From NCBI GenBank assembly GCA_964453155.1, contig CAYVQU010000090.1, positions 1 through 20,481 on the forward strand: a stretch of 20,481 nucleotides of DNA, read 5' to 3'. Shown one piece after another: positions 8,396-14,200 of this stretch. The stretch is from CAYVQU01 sp964453155. GTDB lineage: Bacteria; Chloroflexota; Anaerolineae; Anaerolineales; UBA11858. The notes under the pieces are model-generated. The model worked only from the letters and a program-made list of their open reading frames with translations, ran no database searches and was not told the origin of the DNA. Positions within the stretch are counted from its first letter, which is position 1. Every line of letters begins with the position of its first letter. Both the position numbers and the translations under genes were made by a program.

Positions 8396-9413
8396 CTGTA
8401 GCCCTCCACATGAAGTCCCGTAGTCCTGATTTCCGAAATGCCGGATAGAGCATATCCGGCAAACGTTCATACCAGAAATCTCCATCGCCAAAGAGTGAAA
8501 TCGCTTTGGGTGTGTGGCCACTCATTCCCGCTTTTTTGCGCATGTAGCGGATCAAGACCTTGGCTTCGATATCGGTCAAGGTTACAACCTGGGCTTCTCC
8601 TAAAGGCAGATTGTCCCGGAAATACACACCCCAAAACCGGCCGACATCCAGGTCTTCCCACTTCTCATGATCGACTTTAGACAAATACTTTGAAGCATAA
8701 AACATGGCCCCTCTTCGAGAGCGGATCTTCTCCACTCGGGTTCCAGCCTGAAGATGCTTGCCATCACCTGAGCCCACTACTTCATACCAATTGCGGGACA
8801 CCCACCACAGCAATTGACCCCATCCAGTAGTTTTATGAACTTCGGCCAGGCCATAGATCAAAAGATGGTAGTGGGGTGCCCCCCGTTTCTGGGGTTCCAG
8901 CTTCCACAAGATAGCTAACCGGTTTTTGTCAAAAGCCCGACCCATCCGCTCAACAAAATTTTTCAGATGCCGCTTCCATTCTTTGGGATCGCTGGGCCAT
9001 TCACTGGGATAGGTCAGGGTGATGAAGATTGGCAACTCATCTTTGCGGATGGCAGCCACAAGTTTCATCAGCCGTAAACGGGACTGCTTAGAGAATTTCT
9101 GAACTTTGCCGCGAATACCACCGCCGCTTTTACTCTCTTCCCGGCTTCTCATTTTCGCTTGCCGACACTGCACCAGACCGGCCCCGGTCCAAAAAGTGGC
9201 TTGAGCGGGGTTCAGATCTCCCCCCGGCACGAAAATATGTGACATAGACAAGCCCAATCTGGTTCCTGAAAAAGCCACTTTGCTCATGAATTCGCGTCTT
9301 TCTAACCTGGTGATAACGCTCCCCGCGACCAGGTCGTTTAAGAGCATCTGGCTTTCAGCCCAATCTTGTTCAGCATAGTCAATGTCTGGATCTAAAAATG
9401 GTGAATATTCCAT
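8388..9413 (-). CDS. rolling-circle replication initiator (HUH endonuclease), pII-like
   Basis: This 341-residue protein has the ordered motifs of HUH initiators. Motif 1 is FITLTYP (130-136). Motif 2 is GAPHYHLLIYG with H181 and H183 as metal ligands. Motif 3 is FYASKYLSK with Y239 and Y243 spaced as YxxxY, plus lysines K242 and K246. Two tyrosines in this spacing are known from superfamily 1 initiators such as phiX174 protein A. The protein should nick the plus-strand origin of the phage replicative form, attach to the 5' end and later rejoin the ends to release a single-stranded circle. It opens the six-gene replication operon, directly downstream of a hairpin-rich intergenic region that could hold the origin. 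The start has a GGAG about 11 bases upstream, which is rather distant, so the exact start is less certain. Confidence 0.88.
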   Translation of the reverse strand: MEYSPFLDPDIDYAEQDWAESQMLLNDLVAGSVITRLERREFMSKVAFSGTRLGLSMSHIFVPGGDLNPAQATFWTGAGLVQCRQAKMRSREESKSGGGIRGKVQKFSKQSRLRLMKLVAAIRKDELPIFITLTYPSEWPSDPKEWKRHLKNFVERMGRAFDKNRLAILWKLEPQKRGAPHYHLLIYGLAEVHKTTGWGQLLWWVSRNWYEVVGSGDGKHLQAGTRVEKIRSRRGAMFYASKYLSKVDHEKWEDLDVGRFWGVYFRDNLPLGEAQVVTLTDIEAKVLIRYMRKKAGMSGHTPKAISLFGDGDFWYERLPDMLYPAFRKSGLRDFMWRATDD

Positions 9414-9446
9414 AAATTTTCTAACTCCGTATGGTAAAATCTCATT

Positions 9447-9551
9447 TAGCTCGGGAGCCTGCCCCCCTCAGGTTGTCGAGCTATTTTGTTTCCGCCGTAG
9501 CGAGAACCTGCGCCCGTCCTCGTCACCTGCGGGCGGACGCAGAACCTCGCT
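9447..9551. other. two adjacent hairpins, candidate replication origin or packaging signal
   Basis: Hairpin 1 (9447-9483) has outer arms TAGCTCG/CGAGCTA and an inner stem around CCTG/CAGG with a seven-base loop. Hairpin 2 (9499-9551) has outer arms AGCGAG/CTCGCT, a symmetric AAC/AAC internal loop, and a 12-base inner stem (9508-9519 with 9531-9542) with one mismatch and one wobble, closing an 11-base loop. No T run follows on either strand, so these are not simple terminators. They fill the only gap between the structural block and the replication operon, where Ff-type phages keep origin hairpins. Confidence 0.65.
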
Positions 9552-9556
9552 GGTGC

Positions 9557-10519
9557 TCAGGGTGTAATGGTCATGGTTGAAGTGAATGTTGGAGTAAAGG
9601 TCGGAGTTAGGTTAGGTGTGTAAACTGTAGTTGGAGTGAATGTAGGTGTGTAAGATAAAGTCGGAGTAAAAGTAGCTGTTGGAGATAAAGTAAAAGTGGG
9701 ATTGAAAGTTGGGCTAGGTGTATGTGTAATCGTCGGTGTGAGTGTATGTGTTGGGGTAGGAGAAGGTGTATAAGTAGGAGTGACTTCAACGTAAACTAGG
9801 ACAGTCGCGGGTACGATGACCGTTCGAACCACATAAATAACATGTGGTGTATTGGAAGGGGACAACGTTGCCGTTGGGCTTGGGGTTAGGCTTGTGGTGC
9901 TGGTGGCCGTTGGACTTGGGGTCAACGTGTTTGTTGGTCCTAACGTGCTGGTCGGGGTTAGACTTTTTAGGTTTGATAACACCTCCTCGGGAACTTCGAC
10001 TTCAAAATACTCGATAACATTGGTCGCCGTTGGCGTGGGGGTATTTGTGCCAGGCACAATATCCACGCTCATTGGTTCAGCCTCACGTGCTAGAGAAAGA
10101 CTTTCGCCGCCAGCCATCAAGCTAGGGTTTTTGGTCGCAACTAACATTTCAATCACGTCGCCGGTGTCCTTTTCACCGATCACCCGGTCATGCTTGAAAT
10201 GGGGATACAGGACAAAATAAACGGATAAGCCCATCATGAGAAATAAAAGTACCAACTGCATGGCCGCAAACGGTGAGAACTGAACCCCCGCTTGATTCTC
10301 ATCAAGGAAGGGTTTAGGCCTGCGGGCATAGTTCCAGCGCAGATAGTTTTCACCGACGCCGCCGGAAGGGAGAACGCTTTTTAGTCTGGACTGCTGCTTT
10401 TTGAATGTCTCCCATTCTTTCTGCTGCGCCTGCCATCTCCGCTGCTGCATCCGCCATGAGTGCTGCCGCATCAGCCTGAGATAGCGTAAATAAACTTTCA
10501 ATTTCCTTATTCTCATCAT
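9557..10519 (-). CDS. membrane-anchored Thr/Pro-rich stalk protein, possible second half of pI
   Basis: The 320-residue protein starts with a very basic, glutamine-rich stretch (1-50), has a single membrane span at about 84-106 (AAMQLVLLFLMMGLSVYF) and then an outer part that from about residue 155 becomes low-complexity threonine/proline repeats (TPTPT, SPTAT, TPTFTP). The basic N-terminus argues for an N-in orientation with the repeats outside. It overlaps the end of the Zot/pI ATPase gene by 170 bases in another frame, so its true start could also be an internal ATG (residue 17 or 24). Phage pI proteins normally combine an ATPase, one membrane span and an outer domain; here the ATPase lacks the span, so this may be the missing half. 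An attachment or envelope-crossing stalk is the alternative. Confidence 0.7.
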   Translation of the reverse strand: MMRIRKLKVYLRYLRLMRQHSWRMQQRRWQAQQKEWETFKKQQSRLKSVLPSGGVGENYLRWNYARRPKPFLDENQAGVQFSPFAAMQLVLLFLMMGLSVYFVLYPHFKHDRVIGEKDTGDVIEMLVATKNPSLMAGGESLSLAREAEPMSVDIVPGTNTPTPTATNVIEYFEVEVPEEVLSNLKSLTPTSTLGPTNTLTPSPTATSTTSLTPSPTATLSPSNTPHVIYVVRTVIVPATVLVYVEVTPTYTPSPTPTHTLTPTITHTPSPTFNPTFTLSPTATFTPTLSYTPTFTPTTVYTPNLTPTFTPTFTSTMTITP

Positions 10520-11090
10520 GATAGTGAACCAATTCTTGAACTAACCTTTCGGTCAGGCTTTTCAAACCGCCATCGTCAACGGCCGGATACTGGCGGGAAT
10601 ACCAACCCCATGACGAATTGGCATCCAGCCAGATAAAAGTACCGGTGTCATTCTTGTGACCCTTCTTCAACGTCCAGCGATAGACGATCCAGGGCAACCC
10701 AATCTTCAAAAAGGAAATGATCGGTTCCACCCGATAGGCCCGCATCACCGGGGGTGGTTCCATGGCAGACGCCAAGCAAATATAAATGTCGAGTTTTGCC
10801 AAGAACGCCATGAACGGTTTGGCCTGCTGCCCGGAAGGGATGAACATCCCGGCCTCATCGAGCATCATGAAAATGTGAGCCATGCCATCACTCAAAACAT
10901 TGAGCTGGTCATGATCTTCATTGAACACAACCGGAATGTTGGACGCAAAGCGATAACCATAATTTGCCGCCATGTGTTCACCCAGGGCCACGACAAAAGA
11001 CGTCTTGCCGCCCCCGACATGACCATCAACCCAGAGATAACGATAGTTTCTGAGTTGGGCGATAAACATGGACCCGTTGAGTAATTTCAT
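10350..11090 (-). CDS. Zot/pI-like phage morphogenesis ATPase
   Basis: The 246-residue protein is a P-loop ATPase of the zonular occludens toxin/inovirus pI family, which powers assembly and export of the filament at the membrane. Walker A is GHVGGGKT (23-30), Walker B is HIFMMLDEAG with D78-E79, and a sensor-like CLASAMEPP follows at about 105-113. The family normally has a membrane span and an outer domain after the ATPase. Here the protein ends soluble, with an alanine-rich helix and a basic tail (KKRSPFRRRR), and the span lies in the overlapping next gene. The start ATG at 11090 overlaps the upstream 43-residue gene by ATGA. This is the marker gene of an inovirus. Confidence 0.88.
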   Translation of the reverse strand: MKLLNGSMFIAQLRNYRYLWVDGHVGGGKTSFVVALGEHMAANYGYRFASNIPVVFNEDHDQLNVLSDGMAHIFMMLDEAGMFIPSGQQAKPFMAFLAKLDIYICLASAMEPPPVMRAYRVEPIISFLKIGLPWIVYRWTLKKGHKNDTGTFIWLDANSSWGWYSRQYPAVDDGGLKSLTERLVQELVHYHDENKEIESLFTLSQADAAALMADAAAEMAGAAERMGDIQKAAVQTKKRSPFRRRR

Positions 11091-11218
11091 GATCCTAGAA
11101 ACGGTGTGTAGCGTTCTAACAAGCTAATCACAGCCCCACCAGCTACCAGAGCAAAAATGGCCTGGATGACCGGCATAATGATCGAAATGTCAGGAAGATA
11201 AACGTTAATCGTGTGCAT
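11087..11218 (-). CDS. 43-residue membrane protein, pVI-position minor coat candidate
   Basis: A short frame from ATG at 11218 encodes 43 residues with one hydrophobic span of about 20 residues (VIQAIFALVAGGAVISLL) and a C-terminal ERYTPFLGS. Its stop overlaps the ATG of the Zot gene (ATGA), and its start is six bases after the stop of the pIII-like gene, so translational coupling on both sides supports it. The ribosome site is weak, as expected for a coupled gene. In Ff phages the gene between III and I is VI, a minor coat protein of the filament end; this one is much shorter than Ff pVI, so the assignment rests on position and hydrophobicity. Confidence 0.65.
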   Translation of the reverse strand: MHTINVYLPDISIIMPVIQAIFALVAGGAVISLLERYTPFLGS

Positions 11219-11224
11219 TTTTCA

Positions 11225-12517
11225 CTACCGCAAAGCGAATTTGAGTAACCCAATACCCGCAGATGCTAGAGCCAGATTGATGGGATTGATGAGAACGCCG
11301 AAAAGATTCATTTCAGACACACCCACATAAGTAATGCAGTATTGAATACCCTGCCATTGAGCAATGAAAGTGGGGGGATCAACGCCCAAGGTGTCAAAGA
11401 TGTTTTGGACCCAAGCAATTTCTGGGATGACCACCAGACAGCCGCCCGGCTCATGCCACATGGTGGGCATCAAACTACCCGAACCGGGAATTTCGCCCGG
11501 TGGATTGCGGTAAGCGGTCCCATCATTACACATGCCAATATCACTTGGATCAATCGGTTCTTCTTCAGGAGCATTTTCACCGTAATAAATCGGCCAGTAA
11601 TAGAAATTGGCTTCTCCGTGGGTACGGTTATCCCCGACTATCTCAAAACGTTGAGAAACCAAAATCGGCCCAGGAATACCTCCCACCGGAAACTCTCCAG
11701 ATTGAACGCCCATGGTCCTAATTTCGGCATTTTCCATGATTGTGGAATACCCGTTATTGATCAGTTCTTCCCGGATTGAGACATTCCCATGGAAATCATC
11801 ATTCGGCCCATACCAACCATGTATAGTGTTGTACCAAGTCCCCGAAGTAGAACCACCGGTCACGTTGTAGCCATGCCACACGGCATCAGGATGAGTGCCA
11901 TACTTCACACCCATTCGATTTTTGGGCGAGATCACTTCCAATTTCCACACCGCCCCCACAATCGTGGTTGAAATCGGCGTGGTGAAATCATAGTCAGTCC
12001 CAGCCCCATTCCAGCCAGATGGCCCGGATGCTACCGCCTCACTAACGATTTTCACTTCGAACATTTCGCCTAAGAAGAAATGCGGCCCGGTGATCACTTC
12101 GGTCGGAGTGATGGGGGGGGGAGTTGGTTCAACGCCACCGGTACAAGGGGGAAACCCCGGCGTGCCACACAACGCGGATGTTGGTAGGGGAGTGGGTACA
12201 AACGGCGTGGACGTTGCCCTGGCAGGTGAAAAACAATGACCGCAATTCCATTGAAACTCGAAGGAATAATCATCCATGTTGGCATACTCCAAACCCGGAT
12301 CACACGAACCCTTGATAATGGGTGTGCTGGTTGGCAGCGGCCAAATCTGGGTTCGAACCGGGGTAGGGGTAGTTTGCGGCGTTGGCGTGGTCATTGGCGT
12401 AGGATCAATCTGCGTCGGCGAGGGGGTTTGCGCCAGGGCAACCCCACTAGGCAGAACGCATCTTAGTAACCAGAATGCTAGCAAGCCAAAACGCCAGTAA
12501 GCCGTACCCGTATTCAT
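11225..12517 (-). CDS. pIII-like adsorption / minor coat protein, secreted and C-terminally anchored
   Basis: I chose the ATG at 12517, which has AGGAGG eight bases upstream; the frame extends further up but without such a site. The 430-residue product begins with a signal peptide (hydrophobic core GLLAFWLL, predicted cut after VALA at about residue 29), followed by a Thr/Pro linker (31-65), a cysteine-bearing domain with CGHC, a second proline-rich linker (about 101-140), a large beta-rich domain, and a final hydrophobic segment of about 20 residues ending KFALR. Signal peptide, glycine/proline linkers between domains and a C-terminal anchor are the build of pIII, the receptor-binding tip protein of filamentous phages. 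It sits two genes before the Zot ATPase, as pIII does before pI. No sequence similarity to known pIII is claimed. Confidence 0.75.
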   Translation of the reverse strand: MNTGTAYWRFGLLAFWLLRCVLPSGVALAQTPSPTQIDPTPMTTPTPQTTPTPVRTQIWPLPTSTPIIKGSCDPGLEYANMDDYSFEFQWNCGHCFSPARATSTPFVPTPLPTSALCGTPGFPPCTGGVEPTPPPITPTEVITGPHFFLGEMFEVKIVSEAVASGPSGWNGAGTDYDFTTPISTTIVGAVWKLEVISPKNRMGVKYGTHPDAVWHGYNVTGGSTSGTWYNTIHGWYGPNDDFHGNVSIREELINNGYSTIMENAEIRTMGVQSGEFPVGGIPGPILVSQRFEIVGDNRTHGEANFYYWPIYYGENAPEEEPIDPSDIGMCNDGTAYRNPPGEIPGSGSLMPTMWHEPGGCLVVIPEIAWVQNIFDTLGVDPPTFIAQWQGIQYCITYVGVSEMNLFGVLINPINLALASAGIGLLKFALR

Positions 12518-12659
12518 TGATTGCGCCTCCTTTTCCGACAAAATATTTGGGTTGCGAAATGACCGCAAATGCCGCAATCAAACTTTGAAAGGTTGCCTTG
12601 CTATTCATCCCGGCAACCATCATAAAAACGAGAACCATCCCATAAGCGACAAGGGTCAT
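12447..12659 (-). CDS. 70-residue membrane protein of the phage structural block
   Basis: The 70-residue product has a hydrophobic N-terminal segment (LVAYGMVLVFMMVAGM), a second moderately hydrophobic part (LIAAFAVI) and a C-terminal span (YGLLAFWLASILV) with a basic end KMRSA. The start at 12659 is supported by GGAG eight bases upstream. It overlaps the start of the pIII-like gene by 71 bases in another frame, so the two are probably translated together. It may be a minor coat protein or an assembly factor. No family is recognised. Confidence 0.65.
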   Translation of the reverse strand: MTLVAYGMVLVFMMVAGMNSKATFQSLIAAFAVISQPKYFVGKGGAINEYGYGLLAFWLASILVTKMRSA

Positions 12660-12680
12660 AGGTTTTTCTCCAACGGAGAC

Positions 12681-12791
12681 TTAATCTCCAAAAAACTCGT
12701 ATAAAACAAACACAGCCAGAAGCGCGTAAATCAGGGTTTTGCCCAGGCTCCAATGACCAAGTTGTTTCAAGACAAAAATTGCAGCATCCAT
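12681..12791 (-). CDS. 36-residue membrane protein, pVII/pIX-sized cap candidate
   Basis: A 36-codon frame from ATG at 12791 follows AGGTG at five bases. The product has an amphipathic N-terminal part (MDAAIFVLKQLGHWS) and a hydrophobic span (TLIYALLAVFVLYEFF) ending in GD. Ff pVII and pIX, the cap proteins at the filament end that emerges first, are 32-33 residues with one span, so size and build fit. It comes directly after the terminator that follows the coat gene and 21 bases before the 70-residue gene. Longer frames covering the same bases have no such features and look like shadows. Confidence 0.6.
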   Translation of the reverse strand: MDAAIFVLKQLGHWSLGKTLIYALLAVFVLYEFFGD

Positions 12792-12811
12792 TTTTCACCT
12801 GAAAGACGAAA

Positions 12812-12831
12812 CCCGCCCGGAATTGGGCGGG
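12812..12831 (-). terminator. terminator after the coat protein gene
   Basis: CCCGCCC (12812-12818) pairs perfectly with GGGCGGG (12825-12831) around a six-base loop, and the minus strand continues TTTCGTCTTTC. In Ff phages a terminator likewise follows the highly expressed gene VIII and lowers expression of the genes after it. Confidence 0.75.
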
Positions 12832-12862
12832 CTTCTGGACGAGAATAAATTACTTGGATGGA

Positions 12863-12985
12863 CTACCCACGGCGGAACCGAACCCAGAGCACACCGGCCA
12901 GGGTGAAGGTTGCCGCGGTCAGCATATAGCCGATAATACCCAGATCGGTAAGGACTTGGATTGCTTCGGCGGAACCGGTCAACAT
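12863..12985 (-). CDS. 40-residue leaderless major coat protein candidate (pVIII-like)
   Basis: A 40-codon frame from ATG at 12985 has the site AGGAGG 11 bases upstream; another ATG lies only one base after that site, too close to be used. The product has a short acidic, amphipathic start (MLTGSAEAIQVLTDLG), one span (IIGYMLTAATFTLAGVLWV) and a basic end RFRRG. Acidic outside, hydrophobic middle and basic C-terminus facing the DNA is the plan of filamentous phage major coat proteins. There is no signal peptide, which recalls the Pf3 coat protein (44 residues, no leader). It lies between the pV-like gene and a terminator, exactly the place of gene VIII. It is short and easily missed by gene callers. 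Confidence 0.7.
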   Translation of the reverse strand: MLTGSAEAIQVLTDLGIIGYMLTAATFTLAGVLWVRFRRG

Positions 12986-13005
12986 ATAATTTCATACCTC
13001 CTTTC

Positions 13006-13254
13006 TTAGGATTTGATCGGGGTGAATTTGAGATCCCCGTTGATCACAGAATAACTTACAGAACGGTCGAACAACCGCCCCTTGACCGTGGCCGAGAAGT
13101 TGACCGGGGTCAAAATGACTTTGGGCTCATCAATTGTGCCTTCAAAAGACAGCTTGATGTCACCGCCGGTTTCCATATCGACGCCGGAAATGTAGCTGAC
13201 GCCAGAGTCGGACTTGAAAACGTCTCGAACCATGATTTGACCTGATACTTTCAT
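13006..13254 (-). CDS. pV-like single-stranded DNA-binding protein candidate
   Basis: The 82-residue product is almost all predicted beta strand with alternating hydrophobic residues (for example VSYISGVDMETGGDIKLSFEG), as in small OB-fold proteins. Ff pV, which coats the phage single strand before export, has 87 residues. The ATG at 13254 has GGAGG eight bases upstream, a strong site that fits a protein needed in quantity. It precedes the coat protein gene by 20 bases, the same order as V before VIII. No sequence motif specific to pV is visible, so the call rests on size, fold impression and order. Confidence 0.55.
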   Translation of the reverse strand: MKVSGQIMVRDVFKSDSGVSYISGVDMETGGDIKLSFEGTIDEPKVILTPVNFSATVKGRLFDRSVSYSVINGDLKFTPIKS

Positions 13255-13313
13255 TGTGTGTACCTCCGTACAGAAAAAAGAATTTAGTTATGCGTTTCAG
13301 ACGTAATAGAACG

Positions 13314-13529
13314 CTACTCAACTACGGGTAAATCGACATCTTCCAAGGTGGACAGGTTCCTGGCCAGTTCAGCCGAACCAGTGATCAGAGCTACACGCAG
13401 GAACCCGGCTTTGTAAATTCCGGATTTTTCGTGGGCAGCTTCAATCTGTTCGGCAATTTCAACCGGAACTCGGATGGAGAATTGTCGCCAATTACGACCA
13501 CTAGGAGATGTGATGATTTTTTTACTCAT
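13314..13529 (-). CDS. ribbon-helix-helix type small DNA-binding protein
   Basis: The 71-residue protein has a strand followed by two helices, RQFSIRVPVEIAEQIEAAHE and then FLRVALITGSAELARN, which is the ribbon-helix-helix plan of CopG/Arc-type regulators that bind DNA as dimers. The start at 13529 has AGGAG nine bases upstream. It is the first gene of the structural operon, downstream of the strong promoter at 13786-13814 and the large hairpin, so it may regulate its own promoter or bind the hairpin region. Role inferred. Confidence 0.6.
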   Translation of the reverse strand: MSKKIITSPSGRNWRQFSIRVPVEIAEQIEAAHEKSGIYKAGFLRVALITGSAELARNLSTLEDVDLPVVE

Positions 13530-13585
13530 TTGTTTCAGCTCCTCAACTCAACAAATTAAAATTGGTCAACACCGCCCGGCCGCTG

Positions 13586-13704
13586 GCAGCCTACCTGTCT
13601 CAGGCTCATTATCAAGGGCGCCTGGCTGATGCCGCGCCCGAACAAAGTTCGGGTCGCTCAGCACCCTTGACAACGAGCCTCCCTGAGCCAGGTATGTTGG
13701 CTGC
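13586..13704. other. 119-base nested hairpin, candidate packaging signal or origin
   Basis: Six perfect stem blocks nest in order: GCAGCC/GGCTGC, TACCTG/CAGGTA, AGGCTC/GAGCCT, TCAAGGG/CCCTTGA, GCTGA/TCAGC and CCCGAAC/GTTCGGG around an AAA loop. That gives 37 base pairs with small internal loops. No gene overlaps it. A single-stranded circle would fold it into one long rod, like the packaging signal of Ff phages. It also lies in the 5' leader of the structural transcript on the minus strand. Confidence 0.75.
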
Positions 13705-13707
13705 GTT

Positions 13708-13729
13708 GGTCGGTTTAGACCTTCCGACC
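13708..13729. other. small hairpin beside the large one
   Basis: GGTCGG (13708-13713) pairs with CCGACC (13724-13729) around a ten-base loop. It stands four bases from the 119-base hairpin, so the two form a hairpin cluster like those in filamentous phage intergenic regions. Confidence 0.55.
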
Positions 13730-13785
13730 GGATATGAATAAATTAGAAATGTACAAAAGATTACAAAAAGTGTACCAACGCCAAC

Positions 13786-13814
13786 AGTCTATCATGGTAA
13801 GATATTGTTGTCAA
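13786..13814 (-). promoter_or_regulatory. promoter of the phage structural operon
   Basis: On the minus strand TTGACA (13809-13814) and TAGACT (13786-13791) are 17 bases apart, a near-consensus sigma70 promoter. It points at the 71-residue regulator and the coat block. The transcript would start near 13779 and carry the hairpins in a leader of about 250 bases. Confidence 0.75.
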
Positions 13815-13824
13815 TAGTACATAA

Positions 13825-13879
13825 ATTGTTTCCCGATGTCTTATTCGGTTGTGTGAAAATGTAATCAGTTGGAAACAAT
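13825..13879. promoter_or_regulatory. 9-base inverted repeat, candidate repressor operators
   Basis: ATTGTTTCC (13825-13833) and its exact reverse complement GGAAACAAT (13871-13879) flank 37 bases. One copy lies just upstream of the -35 box of the structural promoter; the other ends one base before the ATG of the XRE repressor. Their placement fits operators for that repressor. No gene lies in 13530-13879 otherwise. Confidence 0.45.
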
Positions 13880-14200
13880 ATGGAGAATTTTGTAAACTGG
13901 CTTCTCAAAGAAATGAATGTCAGGGGCATGTCACAGGCCGACTTAGCTCGTTCTTCTGGTTTAAGTAGAACAGCTATCAGCAAAATAATTTCTGGGAGTC
14001 GAGATCCCGGACCTGATGCATGTACTGGAATTGCAAGTGCGTTTAACTTTCCCCCTGATATTGTGTTTCGGAAAGCGGGATTACTCCCCGAAAAAGAAAA
14101 AGAACCCCCTGATCTATTAGAACTAAATCATAGATTTATGGGGGCTTCAGATGAAGTCAGGAAGGAAATTCTGGAATTTGTTCGTTTCAAAACCAATTAG
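13880..14200 (+). CDS. XRE-family transcriptional repressor
   Basis: The 106-residue protein has a clear lambda-repressor-type helix-turn-helix at about residues 17-43 (MSQADLARSSGLSRTAISKI) and a C-terminal tail with a helix DEVRKEILEFVRFK. There is no peptidase domain, so it is not a LexA-cleavable repressor. It is divergent from the structural operon and shares its control region, the usual place of a prophage immunity repressor. The ATG has no clear ribosome site; an in-frame ATG at residue 13 or 17 is less likely because it would trim the first helix. It ends four bases into the convergent 63-residue frame. Confidence 0.82.
   Translation: MENFVNWLLKEMNVRGMSQADLARSSGLSRTAISKIISGSRDPGPDACTGIASAFNFPPDIVFRKAGLLPEKEKEPPDLLELNHRFMGASDEVRKEILEFVRFKTN

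Larger units (their letters stand above)
5621..14200. mobile_element. inovirus-like (filamentous phage) prophage, core region
   Basis: The segment starts at tRNA-Leu and holds, in order, an integrase, replication genes with an HUH initiator, a Zot/pI ATPase, a pIII-like protein, several 36-70 residue membrane proteins, a pV-sized protein and a divergent XRE repressor. Order and sizes follow the Ff structural block V-VIII-III-VI-I. There is no secretin (pIV) gene, which fits a host without an outer membrane. Two hairpin-rich intergenic regions are candidates for the origin and packaging signal. The left boundary is probably within or just after the tRNA 3' end. The right boundary is unknown: no copy of the tRNA 3' end was found by eye, so the element may extend past 14200 and possibly past the window edge. 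Confidence 0.8.

Noticed and set aside
9560..9990. Possible tandem repeat or CRISPR-like array
   Set aside because: The repetition comes from degenerate codons for Thr/Pro repeats in a coding frame; there are no constant repeats with unique spacers.
10350..10519. Programmed frameshift joining ATPase and stalk protein
   Set aside because: A-rich runs exist in the overlap, but none makes a convincing slippery site with a following structure; a separate start is simpler.
10656..11084. 142-residue plus-strand frame
   Set aside because: It is the antisense shadow of the Zot ATPase gene, whose Walker motifs are clear.
12349..12363. GGGTTCGAACCGGGG resembling a tRNA T arm or attachment core
   Set aside because: It lies inside the pIII-like coding region, and no acceptor, D or anticodon stem can be formed around it.
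12601..12995. 65- and 66-residue minus-strand frames in the small-gene region
   Set aside because: They are rich in Arg/Trp/Cys/Pro without membrane or domain character, and overlap the better supported 36-, 40- and 70-residue genes with proper ribosome sites.
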